From the NCBI GenBank assembly GCA_937896505.1, contig CALBNP010000084.1:1-9521 (forward strand): 9,521 bases of DNA, read 5' to 3'. A program made the position numbers and the translations under genes. Source of the DNA: an uncultured Bacteroidales bacterium (lineage in GTDB: Bacteria > Bacteroidota > Bacteroidia > Bacteroidales > F082). Positions 1-7,100 of the stretch are shown piece by piece (the stretch's first letter is position 1; every line of letters begins with the position of its first letter). The notes under the pieces were generated by a model, which was given only the letters and a program-made list of their open reading frames with translations, was not told the origin of the DNA and searched no databases.

Positions 1-208
1 CGCCCATGAAGTGTGCGTTGAGGTCCTTGATCATGTCGTCGCCAGTGCCTTTGGCAATGCCAATGACGTGTTCGGTAACGAAATTCAGGGCTTTGCTTTC
101 GTCAACAACGTTCCATTCGACGATTTGCTTGCATTGTGGGCAGCGTTCTGGAGCTTCTTCTCCTTCGTGTACATAGCCGCAAATAGGGCAGATGAATTTT
201 TTCTTCAT
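1..208 (-). CDS. Reverse rubrerythrin (peroxide reductase), N-terminal part, truncated by window edge
   Basis: Only the first 69 codons are present; the reading frame is open to the left edge. The start is ATG at 208, with an A-rich AAAGGAA about 8 bases upstream. Residues 5-26 are a rubredoxin-type metal site, C7-P-I-C10 and C23-P-Q-C26 around GYVHEGEEAPERC, which binds one iron. It is followed by a short linker and the start of the next domain (LNFVTEHVIGIAKG, then KDLNAHFMG). A rubredoxin domain placed before the diiron four-helix domain is the reverse-rubrerythrin order, often annotated as NADH peroxidase in Bacteroidales. These cytoplasmic proteins reduce hydrogen peroxide in anaerobes. 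The diiron ligands lie outside the window, so domain order is inferred from the N-terminus and from remembered family sequences. The alternative is another protein with an N-terminal rubredoxin domain. It has its own promoter-like box upstream and need not be co-transcribed with the Dabb gene. Confidence 0.82.
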   Translation of the reverse strand, partial: MKKKFICPICGYVHEGEEAPERCPQCKQIVEWNVVDESKALNFVTEHVIGIAKGTGDDMIKDLNAHFMG

Positions 209-267
209 TTGTAATTCCTTTCTGTATTTTTTAATTAGTTCAAAATTGTAATCATTTCAAATCGGTG

Positions 268-275
268 CAAAAGTA
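268..275 (-). promoter_or_regulatory. Candidate -7 box of the rubrerythrin promoter
   Basis: The minus strand reads TACTTTTG, a full match to the Bacteroidota -7 consensus TAnnTTTG. It lies about 60 bases before the ATG at 208, giving a leader of roughly 50 bases. I could not see a convincing -33 TTTG element at the expected spacing, and no PerR- or OxyR-like palindrome is evident. Confidence 0.45.
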
Positions 276-311
276 TATATTTTCTCGATACGTATTGATG
301 TTTTCGGGAAA

Positions 312-335
312 ATTATTTTTCGTCAACGAAATAAT
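312..335 (-). terminator. Weak hairpin over the Dabb stop codon
   Basis: On the minus strand ATTATTTCG and CGAAAAATAAT can pair around a TTGA loop with a two-base bulge, followed by four T. The stem is AT-rich and overlaps the stop codon, so it may be only a weak terminator or a coincidence. It is the only terminator-like structure between the Dabb gene and the rubrerythrin gene. Confidence 0.2.
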
Positions 336-630
336 CGCAGACAACACGCGAAAGCCGCACTCCCTTGCAATAGTTCGAAACTTCTTGATGTAAGGGGTGC
401 TTTTTATAGGTTTCCAAATCCTCGATGTTGCGGAAAGTGGCGGTGAGCACGGCATCGTAGGCAGCATCCGACTCCTTTATATTAATGCCGACTTCGGCAC
501 TGAGCAATTCAGGGATTTTCCCGACGAGGGCTTCCAGGTGTTCTTTCATCCATTGTGCGTTTTCGGTGCAGGTGCGTCCTTCGGCCTCGTCCTTGAATTT
601 CCACATTACGATATGCTTCAAGATTTTCAT
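313..630 (-). CDS. Dabb family protein (stress-responsive A/B barrel domain)
   Basis: This 105-residue protein matches the usual length of a single-domain Dabb protein, a ferredoxin-like fold that forms dimeric barrels. Visible hallmarks are the opening strand LKHIVMWKFKDEAEG, the central strand YDAVLTATF, and the motif YKKHPLHQEV. The latter leads to the last strand (SRVVCDYFVD). Its function in bacteria is not established; plant relatives are stress-induced. I chose ATG at 630 rather than the in-frame ATG at 684. The barrel begins right after residue 1 from 630, AAGGAA precedes it, and two TAnnTTTG promoter boxes lie inside the extra 18 codons, so the longer start would be upstream of transcription. 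It is transcribed divergently from nusB and stands alone. There is no signal peptide and no membrane segment, so it is probably cytoplasmic. Confidence 0.85.
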   Translation of the reverse strand: MKILKHIVMWKFKDEAEGRTCTENAQWMKEHLEALVGKIPELLSAEVGINIKESDAAYDAVLTATFRNIEDLETYKKHPLHQEVSNYCKGVRLSRVVCDYFVDEK

Positions 631-653
631 TTCCTTGTCATTTTGAATTTCTG

Positions 654-669
654 CAAAATTACAAAAATA
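654..669 (-). promoter_or_regulatory. Tandem -7 boxes upstream of the Dabb gene
   Basis: The minus strand reads TATTTTTG directly followed by TAATTTTG, two consecutive matches to TAnnTTTG. The nearer box (654-661) would give a leader of about 20 bases before ATG 630. This placement supports 630 as the start. No clear -33 element is seen; the upstream side is a 7-bp tandem repeat. Confidence 0.5.
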
Positions 670-696
670 TTCTTCATTCTTCATGCTTCATTTCGC
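669..696. repeat. Imperfect 7-bp tandem repeat, about four units
   Basis: The plus strand reads ATTCTTC, ATTCTTC, ATGCTTC, ATTTCGC in direct succession, with ATTTTAT following. The array fills the space between the divergent promoter boxes of the Dabb gene and nusB, where the upstream promoter elements of both would lie. Unit-number changes by slippage could alter spacing, but only two units are identical. Confidence 0.6.
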
Positions 697-705
697 ATTT
701 TATCC

Positions 706-713
706 TACCTTTG
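706..713 (+). promoter_or_regulatory. Candidate -7 box of the nusB operon promoter
   Basis: TACCTTTG is an exact match to TAnnTTTG and ends 32 bases before the ATG at 746, giving a leader of about 25-28 bases. The expected -33 position falls in the heptamer repeat and has no TTTG. No other TAnnTTTG box stands out in the gaps of the four-gene unit, so this is the likely main promoter. Confidence 0.5.
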
Positions 714-745
714 CAATTTCATTTTATCGTTCTAACTTTATTCTT

Positions 746-1711
746 ATGTTGAATAGAAGATTTTTGAGAGTCAAGGCTTTACAAGAGATTTACGCCTATC
801 ATCAAGCAGAAAACACCAATCTTGAACAAGCCGAACGCCGCCTTCTTGAAGGGGTGGATAACCTTTATGAACTCTTTGTTTACCAAGTGTCGTTTTTGGT
901 TGAGCTGAAGAAATTCGCCGAACGCCGCATCGAGGAAAACCTCAACAAGAATTTTCCGACGGCTGATGACCTGAATCCGAACATGAAATTTGTCAACAAC
1001 CGCATCCTCAAGGCACTTGATGATAACAGAAACCTTATGGAATATGAGGAGAAGCACGCAATCAATTGGGCTGACTATCGTGAGGATTTCATACGCTCGT
1101 GCTATAATCGTCTTGTCGAATATCCTGAGTATAAGGAATATATGAATAACGGAGAGGATAGCTTCGCTGACGATAAGCGTTTCCTCGTTTCGGTCATCGA
1201 CACCTATATGGCCGACGATGCTTCGCTTTACGATTTCTTTGCGGCTCTCCGCTTGTCGTTCAGCAGCGACTATCAGATTGCGGTGTTCCTGCTTTGGAAG
1301 TTCATCAACGAGATGCCATCATCATTTAACGAAAATAGCAAGTTGCCTCCTGTCTATAAGACTGAAAACGATGAAGTTAACGAAGATAGGGAATTTGTCG
1401 TCAAGTTGTTTAGGGGAACCATTCTCCATGCCGACGAATATATGCAAATCGTGAAAGACAACATTTCCAATTGGGAATACGATCGTCTGGCTTTGATGGA
1501 CAAGATATTGATTTTCATGGCTTTGACAGAGTTCTTGGAGTTCCATTTCATCCCTGTCAAGGTGACAATCAATGAATATATTGAACTCTCGAAGTTCTAC
1601 AGCACGCCTGACAGTCGCCGTTTCGTCAACGGTATGCTCGACAAGATTTCCCAGCAGCTGAAGGCTGATGGTCGGATGAAGAAAACAGGCCCTGGCTTGA
1701 TTGACAAATAA
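746..1711 (+). CDS. nusB: Transcription antitermination protein NusB (long Bacteroidota form)
   Basis: NusB pairs with NusE (ribosomal protein S10), binds boxA RNA, and helps RNA polymerase read through rRNA operons. This protein has 321 residues, about twice the E. coli length but usual for Bacteroidota. The first NusB helix is at the N-terminus (MLNRRFLRVKALQEIYAYHQ). The rest of the fold comes back after roughly residue 200: FVVKLFRGTILH, then NWEYDRLALMDKILIFMALTEF (from residue 242), VTINEYIELSKFYS (273-286), and FVNGMLDKI. The intervening stretch of about 170 residues is a helical, charged insertion. ATG 746 is chosen over the in-frame ATG at 683 because the first 21 extra codons span the promoter box and encode a non-conserved sequence. 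It is first in a plus-strand unit and is followed after 49 bases by porQ. Confidence 0.93.
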   Translation: MLNRRFLRVKALQEIYAYHQAENTNLEQAERRLLEGVDNLYELFVYQVSFLVELKKFAERRIEENLNKNFPTADDLNPNMKFVNNRILKALDDNRNLMEYEEKHAINWADYREDFIRSCYNRLVEYPEYKEYMNNGEDSFADDKRFLVSVIDTYMADDASLYDFFAALRLSFSSDYQIAVFLLWKFINEMPSSFNENSKLPPVYKTENDEVNEDREFVVKLFRGTILHADEYMQIVKDNISNWEYDRLALMDKILIFMALTEFLEFHFIPVKVTINEYIELSKFYSTPDSRRFVNGMLDKISQQLKADGRMKKTGPGLIDK

Positions 1712-1760
1712 TTGCAATAATCGAAACATTTTTCCGTTATCAAATAAATAGTTGAAAAAA

Positions 1761-2801
1761 ATGAAGCGTTACATCTCAATAATTGGTTTGCTGCTCCTTT
1801 CGTTCGCTACGCTGAAGGCTACGGCCCAGGTCGATAACGGAGCGTTTCGTATGCTGACGGCCAATAACTCGGCTCGTACTGCCGCTTTGGGCGGCTTGCC
1901 ATTGCCAATGCACGATGGCGATTTGTCGTCATCGTTGTTCAACCCCTCGTCGATTTGCCCTTCGATGAACAACCAATTGTCATTTTCGTGGGTGGGCGAT
2001 TTCAATACGGCAACGAATTTTGCTACGGCTCAATACTCCCATACCTTCGAAAAGGCAGGCAGTTTCGCAGGTTCGGTCCAATATCTCAACCACGGCGAGA
2101 TGACCTATACATCTGAGAGTGGCAATGAAACAGGTGGCAATTTCAATGTGTCGTCATACGCCGTCACATTGGGATGGGGACGCGAGTTGACCGACAAGTG
2201 GAGCATTGGCGCCAACCTGAAATATGCGGGATTGCAATACGAGAGCTATCGCGCTGGTGCCTTGGCTGTTGACGTGGCCGGTACCTATTGGTCCTATTCC
2301 AACTGGGCTTTCACCCTTGCTGCCCGTAATATTGGTACCCGATTGTATTCCGATTTCGAAAGCGGTCGCATGAAGTTACCGTTGCGGATTGACTTTGTGG
2401 CTTCTAAGAAACTTGACCACTTGCCCTTGACTATCGTGATGGGATTCAAGGATATACAGAAGTGGAACAAATATCATGCGAATCCATATGTTGAGCCTGA
2501 CCCCATCACGGGCATTACCCCTGAGGCAACCAAAACGGAGATTTTCTTCACCAACTTGGCCTGCCATCTCGTGCTTGGCGGCGAACTCGAATTGGGCAAG
2601 AATCTAGTGCTTCGCGCATCATATGATTATGAGGTACATCGCAATATGAAACCTGTAGAGGCTCGTTCTTTGGTCGGTTTTTCTGCAGGTTTCGGTTTGA
2701 AAATCAAGATGTTCGAAATTGATTACTCGCGCTCGCGAAACAATATCGTAGGCTCGCCCAATTATCTCACGCTGCGCATTGATTTGAGTAAGTTCAAGTA
2801 A
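1761..2801 (+). CDS. porQ: Type IX secretion system outer-membrane protein PorQ
   Basis: This 346-residue exported protein begins with a signal peptide: K2-R3, a hydrophobic core IIGLLLLSFATL, and probable cleavage after A22 before QVDNG. The mature part is rich in short alternating strands with aromatic ends, as in an outer-membrane beta barrel, and closes with a strand pattern YLTLRIDLSKFK. PorQ-type motifs include the early FRMLTANNSARTAALGG and the later LFNPSSICPSMNN. In Porphyromonas, PorQ is part of the PorU-PorV-PorQ-PorZ surface complex that cuts the C-terminal signal of T9SS cargo and links cargo to A-LPS. No other Por genes are visible here. The start is ATG 1761, not the TTG at 1752, because it places K-R next to the hydrophobic core and has an A-rich upstream stretch. 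recF follows after five bases. Confidence 0.88.
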   Translation: MKRYISIIGLLLLSFATLKATAQVDNGAFRMLTANNSARTAALGGLPLPMHDGDLSSSLFNPSSICPSMNNQLSFSWVGDFNTATNFATAQYSHTFEKAGSFAGSVQYLNHGEMTYTSESGNETGGNFNVSSYAVTLGWGRELTDKWSIGANLKYAGLQYESYRAGALAVDVAGTYWSYSNWAFTLAARNIGTRLYSDFESGRMKLPLRIDFVASKKLDHLPLTIVMGFKDIQKWNKYHANPYVEPDPITGITPEATKTEIFFTNLACHLVLGGELELGKNLVLRASYDYEVHRNMKPVEARSLVGFSAGFGLKIKMFEIDYSRSRNNIVGSPNYLTLRIDLSKFK

Positions 2802-2806
2802 GTGTT

Positions 2807-3925
2807 ATGTATCTCCACGAACTCAAGCTTGCGAATTTCAAGAACTGCGAATCGGCTGAAATGAAGTTCTCCGAAAAGGTGAACTGCTTTGTCGGGCTGA
2901 ATGGTGCTGGCAAGACCAATATCCTCGATTCCATTTATTATCTTTCGTTTTGCAAGAGTTTCTTCGGTTCGGCTGACAAACAGAATATCCGTCACGACCA
3001 GGATTTCTTCGCCATTCATGGTGTGTATTCTCACGATGAAAAGGAAGATGAACTGGTGTCGTGTGTGCAGAAGCATGACGCGCAAAAGTCGTTTCGTTTC
3101 AACAAGAAAGAATACAACCGATTGGCTGACCATATCGGGAAGTTCCCATTGGTGATGATTTCGCCCTACGACCGCGACCTCATCAACGAAGGAAGCGAGT
3201 TGCGTCGGAAGTTTATCGATGGCGTCATTTCGCAGTTCGACCCGCTGTATCTCAATGCTTTGCTGAAATACAATCGAGCTTTGCTGCAACGCAATATGCA
3301 GCTGAAGCAGTTTGCCGAGACGCGTCATTTCGACCACGATTTGCTTCGCCTTTGGGACGAACAACTTGTGTGCAACGCTGATGATATTTACCGCAAGCGT
3401 CTCCAATTTCTCGATGAGTTTTTGCCGATTTTCCAACATTATTACGAAGTGGTTTCGGGTAATAATGAGCAAGTTGGAATCGCCTACCAGTCGAAAATGG
3501 AGAAAAAACCATTGCTTGAACTCTTGGATGAGAGTTTGCAGCAAGATTTGCATTCGGGTTACACCAATGTGGGAATCCACAAGGATGACCTTGATTTTTC
3601 ACTTGACGGGCATCAATTGAAAAAGTTTGGCTCGCAAGGACAGCAGAAGTCGTTTGTCGTCTCCATCCGCTTGGCCCAATTTGAATTCAACTACCAGAAG
3701 ATTGGCTATAAACCGATTTTGCTGTTGGACGATATCTTTGACAAACTCGATGACCAGCGCGTCATGAAATTGGTTCGTCTGGTCGGCGACGATCATTTTG
3801 GTCAGGTGTTTATTACTGATACTCAGCAACAAAGAGTGGAACGGTTGTTTGAGAATACCCTCATCAACCACAAGATTTTCGAGGTTGAAAAGGGTAAGGT
3901 AGCCGAGATAGGAGGGGTCCGATGA
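2807..3925 (+). CDS. recF: DNA replication/repair protein RecF
   Basis: RecF is an SMC-like ATPase that, with RecO and RecR, loads RecA onto gapped DNA at stalled forks. The 372 residues match the family length. The start MYLHELKLANFKNCESAEM is the typical first strand. Walker A is G30-L-N-G-A-G-K36-T37. The segment SPYDRDLINEGSELRRKFID (119-138) is family-typical. GIHKDDL (256-262) corresponds to the usual GPHRDDL. The ABC signature is S276-Q-G-Q-Q-K-S282, and Walker B is ILLLDDIFDKLDD (304-316), with D308-D309 before the D-loop. All catalytic motifs are intact. The start lies five bases after the porQ stop, and the last codons overlap the dciA gene as ATGA. It is separated from dnaN and gyrB, its partners in many bacteria, but keeps the DUF721/DciA neighbour. 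Confidence 0.96.
   Translation: MYLHELKLANFKNCESAEMKFSEKVNCFVGLNGAGKTNILDSIYYLSFCKSFFGSADKQNIRHDQDFFAIHGVYSHDEKEDELVSCVQKHDAQKSFRFNKKEYNRLADHIGKFPLVMISPYDRDLINEGSELRRKFIDGVISQFDPLYLNALLKYNRALLQRNMQLKQFAETRHFDHDLLRLWDEQLVCNADDIYRKRLQFLDEFLPIFQHYYEVVSGNNEQVGIAYQSKMEKKPLLELLDESLQQDLHSGYTNVGIHKDDLDFSLDGHQLKKFGSQGQQKSFVVSIRLAQFEFNYQKIGYKPILLLDDIFDKLDDQRVMKLVRLVGDDHFGQVFITDTQQQRVERLFENTLINHKIFEVEKGKVAEIGGVR
3911..3915 (+). promoter_or_regulatory. Strong Shine-Dalgarno site for the dciA gene inside recF
   Basis: GGAGG lies six bases before ATG 3922, inside the last recF codons (EIGGVR). Such a strong site is unusual for Bacteroidota, whose first genes here lack one. It fixes 3922 as the start and suggests translational coupling or independent ribosome entry at this overlap. 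Confidence 0.65.
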
Positions 3926-4212
3926 TTTATTACGATGTACATCCTTTGAAGGAACTGATCAAGCAGTTCTATGAGATGCGCCGTGGGGCAGGTTATCTTG
4001 ACGAAGTGAAGGTCGTCAACTCGTGGAAAGATGTGGTGGGACCTTTTATCGCTTCACATACCATCGACTTGAACATCCGCAATGGCGTGCTGTTCGTGCG
4101 TGTCGATTCGGATGCGCTTCGCATGGAATTGAATTATTCCAAATCGTTGCTAATCAAAAATTTGAATTCCGTTGCTGGACGTGATGTCATTTCGGAAATC
4201 GTGTTGAATTAG
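3922..4212 (+). CDS. DciA family (DUF721) protein, probable replicative helicase loader
   Basis: This 96-residue protein has the DUF721/DciA pattern: an N-terminal helix (HPLKELIKQFYEM), the conserved SWKDVVGPFIASHT with W35 and V39-G40, then beta-strand LFVRVDSDALRMELNYSK and a final helix plus strand (DVISEIVLN). DciA proteins help load the DnaB helicase at origins in bacteria that lack DnaC or DnaI. Members are small and often have a KH-like domain plus a disordered tail; this one is essentially the domain alone. It overlaps recF by four bases and has its own strong ribosome-binding site. The recF-DUF721 pairing is also found next to dnaA-dnaN in actinobacteria, which supports a replication role. 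Helicase loading is inferred from family knowledge. Its TAG stop overlaps the TAA stop of the convergent nuclease gene. Confidence 0.85.
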   Translation: MIYYDVHPLKELIKQFYEMRRGAGYLDEVKVVNSWKDVVGPFIASHTIDLNIRNGVLFVRVDSDALRMELNYSKSLLIKNLNSVAGRDVISEIVLN

Positions 4213-7100
4213 CGCCGGCAAATCTCCTTAAAATCGCAATTCTCGCATTTCTTTACATCGTTGGTTTGTTCGAAATCTTGCTCTGGATTTGCAATTTCTT
4301 CGGCTATGGCGCTGAGCATTTTCTCCATGTCGTCGATGAAGGTATCGTCTTCAAGGAATGGAACGATGGTGCCAACTGGCTTTCGTGCTGGCTTTCTGAG
4401 TGGGAATTCCAGTTGGTTGCTGTATTTGAGCGCATGGATGCAACCTTGCACCTCGCCAGCTTGGTAGCTTGGATTGTTTTTCAGGAACATGTACTGATAT
4501 AGAAGCAGTTGCAAGGCTTTGGCAGGAATGCTTTTCAGATATTCAAGGTCATCTTGCTTATCGAGACGATAAGGTAGAGTGACATCTCCACTTCCAACCT
4601 CCCCAGTCTTGTAGTCGATGACGCGCAACATTCCATCAAAACGGTCAATGCGGTCGGCATTGCCTTTAAAGGCATAGGAACCGTTGGATGTGTCGCACTT
4701 TGCATATAGTTCCGATTCTGTATCGATGATGGAAATCGTATTACCGTTTTTTAGTTGCAAAGAAGTGTAGTTCAGGTAGTTCTCAAGTTGCTGATGGATG
4801 TTCAATTTGTTCAGGTAGTTGTAGCCAATGTCGGTCATGCCTCGCGGGTTGCTTTCTTCGATGGCTTGGCTGAGGGCATTTTCTTTTTGTGATGAAATGA
4901 GTTGGAATTCTTCTTTATCAATGGGTTTTGCTTGTTTCTTGTAACCTTCAAGAAGAATCTCAAGGGTCCGGTGAATGATGGTTCCTTTTATGTTGGTCCC
5001 CATTTCTTCGTCAAAGCTGTTGTCGTTGATGCCCATGATGTATTTGAGGTAGAATTTCATCGGACAATCAATATATGACGACAGCGAAGTAGGGGAGAGC
5101 CCTCGCTCTGTAAGAATGTGCTTGATTTTGTCCATCACGGGCTGCTTTTGGGCAGTGTTTGCAATGGCTGAAGTGGTTTCGCTGGTGTCGGTGGCAAAAG
5201 TTTCTTTTACGACTTTGATATTGTCATGTCTTGCCAATTCATGCTCGATTTGCAAGATGAAACGGCTTGGTTCGCCTCCTGAAGCAGATGCTAAGTTGTT
5301 GTAATATAGATTGATGTCGTTGCTGTTTTGCAGAAGATGATAAAAATGGTAGGCAAACACGGCTTGCTTCTCGGTATAACCAGGAAGCCCGAAAACTCGT
5401 TTGATGAAGGATGGAATGAAGCTGGATTGCGATTTGTCGGTAGGCAAGATACCTTCGTTGACGCTGAGCACATGAAGTTTGCTGAAATCGAGGTTACGGG
5501 TTTCGAGCAATCCCATGATTTGCAGTCCGTTAGTGCTGCTGCTGTTGAGTTTGATGGCTGCGCCTGACGAAAGGGTCCGATAGAGAATCTCTACGCTCTT
5601 AATGTCGTTGGCATAGTCGGGATGACGCTCTACGACTTGCTTGATGCGGATTATCGTCTTGCCGATTTCGCTCACCTGATTGAGAAGGAAAACCATTTTG
5701 TTTGGCTCCTTTTTTGATTGTATCTTATTGGCAATGAACGACAATAGCTGCAAGATGTTGTTGCAAAAACCGATGGCTTTCTGCTCGTTTTCTTGTTTCG
5801 TTTTTAGGATGAGATGGAGAAATGTCTTGATGTCGGGTGTGGTATCGAAACTTGCGAAGTCGCTGTCTTCAAAGATGAACTTTCCATTTTCTCCAGCTTG
5901 TTTCTTCCAACGCTCGTAGGATTGTAACTCGTTGTTTGAGAATATGATCCTGACCAATTCGAGGTCCATGATGCGGAAAATGTGCCAAATGTACCAGCCT
6001 TCGATGGTCTGTTCTTCGCCTTTGATGGTGATTTTACGTTTGATTTTGTTCCAACGTTGGATGGAAAAATACTCCTTAATGAGTTGGTTGACAGTGGTTT
6101 TGTTGATAGGATAACCCATTGAGACTTTGAAGTCGCCGAAAGCATCGGTGCTGGGAATGGAGTTCAGCACGGGAATCAGCAATTTCTCGTCGGCGAGGAT
6201 GATGGCTGCGTTGCTGTCGTTGTTGACTTGCAACTTGGCTTGCAAGGCTTTGGCTTGCAGTGTGTTGCCACTTGCGCTGATGATGTGAATGTGTTTCTCT
6301 TCGGTGAGCAGACGGTTGCTGACGCTGTTTTCCATCCATTTAGGGTGGGTCAGTCGGTAACGCCGTGCAAAAAGTCCCGCTTCGTTGTTGGTGTCGTCAA
6401 TATAATAGGAATCGTAGTCGAAGATGACTTCTGCCAAACCGTTTTTCACCAGCTTATCGATGATGGCATCTTCGGTTTTGGTAAGCGCGTTGAATCCTGC
6501 GAAGATAATTTTCCTTTCGCCGATGGCTTGGCAGAGACTATTGTCGTCAAGATGAGCCAAATACTTGGTTATCATGCCATAATAGCCTTTTCCTTGTTGC
6601 TCTAAACGCTCGCGCAAACGTGTATAATACTTGTAAAGCGACTTGAAGAAATCGAGATACTTGCGCTCTTTTTCCTTGCTTTTCTCTTCGTCGAAGTCCC
6701 AGATTTCGAGTTTCTTGTTGTCGAGGACATAGTTGAAGAGTTGCTCGGCATCCACATCATATTGGTCGATTTCGTCGAAATCTTTGGCCATTTGTGCGGC
6801 TTGGCTGCCGAAAGTTTTAAGGTCGGAATCGCTGTTGTGACGCAGTTCTGCATCAATGTCGATAAGTTCGAAAAGCATGTCGATATTGTCAACCAGAAGC
6901 TTGCCGCTCCATTGGGTCATGGCTTCTTGGATGGAGAGCATCTGCGGCAGCCAAATGGTTGTCGCACTGTCTTTCTGGAACTCTGAGCGTAGGTAGAAAG
7001 CGGCTCGTTTGTTGGGAAAGACAACGGTAAGTTCTTGTTTCTGAAGGTCGTAATGCTCTTTGATGTGCTGAGCGATACGATTGATGAAGGTTTCTTTCAT
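4209..7100 (-). CDS. AddB-like PD-(D/E)XK nuclease, likely Fe-S containing (double-strand break repair)
   Basis: A large protein of 963 residues with the layout of AddB/ExoV-type subunits. The C-terminal RecB-family nuclease shows SPTSLSSYIDCPMKFYLKY with C679, H710 in GTIIHRTLE, D816 in FKGNADRID, D829-Y-K831 in VIDYKTGE, and the downstream Q in LQLLLYQYMF. Three cysteines at the very end, C952-x2-C955-x5-C961, together with C679 match the four ligands of the AddB 4Fe-4S cluster. The middle part (for example QIMGLLETRNLDFSKLHVLS) is typical of the inactive helicase-like region. Residues 26-41 (VVFPNKRAAFYLRSEF) align with the second AddB motif, but I see no Walker A before it, so ATP binding by this subunit is doubtful. 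The partner helicase AddA is not in the window. Its start overlaps the nucleotidyltransferase stop as ATGA; its stop overlaps the dciA stop. Confidence 0.87.
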   Translation of the reverse strand: MKETFINRIAQHIKEHYDLQKQELTVVFPNKRAAFYLRSEFQKDSATTIWLPQMLSIQEAMTQWSGKLLVDNIDMLFELIDIDAELRHNSDSDLKTFGSQAAQMAKDFDEIDQYDVDAEQLFNYVLDNKKLEIWDFDEEKSKEKERKYLDFFKSLYKYYTRLRERLEQQGKGYYGMITKYLAHLDDNSLCQAIGERKIIFAGFNALTKTEDAIIDKLVKNGLAEVIFDYDSYYIDDTNNEAGLFARRYRLTHPKWMENSVSNRLLTEEKHIHIISASGNTLQAKALQAKLQVNNDSNAAIILADEKLLIPVLNSIPSTDAFGDFKVSMGYPINKTTVNQLIKEYFSIQRWNKIKRKITIKGEEQTIEGWYIWHIFRIMDLELVRIIFSNNELQSYERWKKQAGENGKFIFEDSDFASFDTTPDIKTFLHLILKTKQENEQKAIGFCNNILQLLSFIANKIQSKKEPNKMVFLLNQVSEIGKTIIRIKQVVERHPDYANDIKSVEILYRTLSSGAAIKLNSSSTNGLQIMGLLETRNLDFSKLHVLSVNEGILPTDKSQSSFIPSFIKRVFGLPGYTEKQAVFAYHFYHLLQNSNDINLYYNNLASASGGEPSRFILQIEHELARHDNIKVVKETFATDTSETTSAIANTAQKQPVMDKIKHILTERGLSPTSLSSYIDCPMKFYLKYIMGINDNSFDEEMGTNIKGTIIHRTLEILLEGYKKQAKPIDKEEFQLISSQKENALSQAIEESNPRGMTDIGYNYLNKLNIHQQLENYLNYTSLQLKNGNTISIIDTESELYAKCDTSNGSYAFKGNADRIDRFDGMLRVIDYKTGEVGSGDVTLPYRLDKQDDLEYLKSIPAKALQLLLYQYMFLKNNPSYQAGEVQGCIHALKYSNQLEFPLRKPARKPVGTIVPFLEDDTFIDDMEKMLSAIAEEIANPEQDFEQTNDVKKCENCDFKEICRR

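Noticed and set aside
631..684. Longer Dabb start at 684
   Set aside because: The extra 18 codons contain both TAnnTTTG boxes and are not part of the barrel.
397..735. Plus-strand frame of 112 codons opposite the Dabb gene
   Set aside because: The minus-strand Dabb protein has clear family motifs; this frame runs through the divergent promoter region and into nusB.
683..745. Longer NusB start at 683
   Set aside because: Would place the promoter box inside the coding region and add residues with no match to NusB.
1322..1729. Minus-strand frame of 135 codons opposite nusB
   Set aside because: Antisense to the conserved C-terminal NusB domain; no recognisable motif.
1752..1760. TTG start three codons upstream for PorQ
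   Set aside because: ATG 1761 gives a normal signal peptide; TTG adds nothing and lacks a ribosome-binding site.
2762..3580. Long minus-strand open frame (272 codons) opposite recF
   Set aside because: It lies wholly antisense to recF, which has all family motifs; the translation resembles no family and has no start context. A typical shadow frame.
4195..4225. Terminator hairpin between the convergent genes
   Set aside because: Only a short GCCGGC palindrome near 4213; no stem with a U-tract on either strand.
6228..6605. Plus-strand frame of 125 codons opposite the nuclease gene
   Set aside because: Shadow of the AddB-like gene; no family features.
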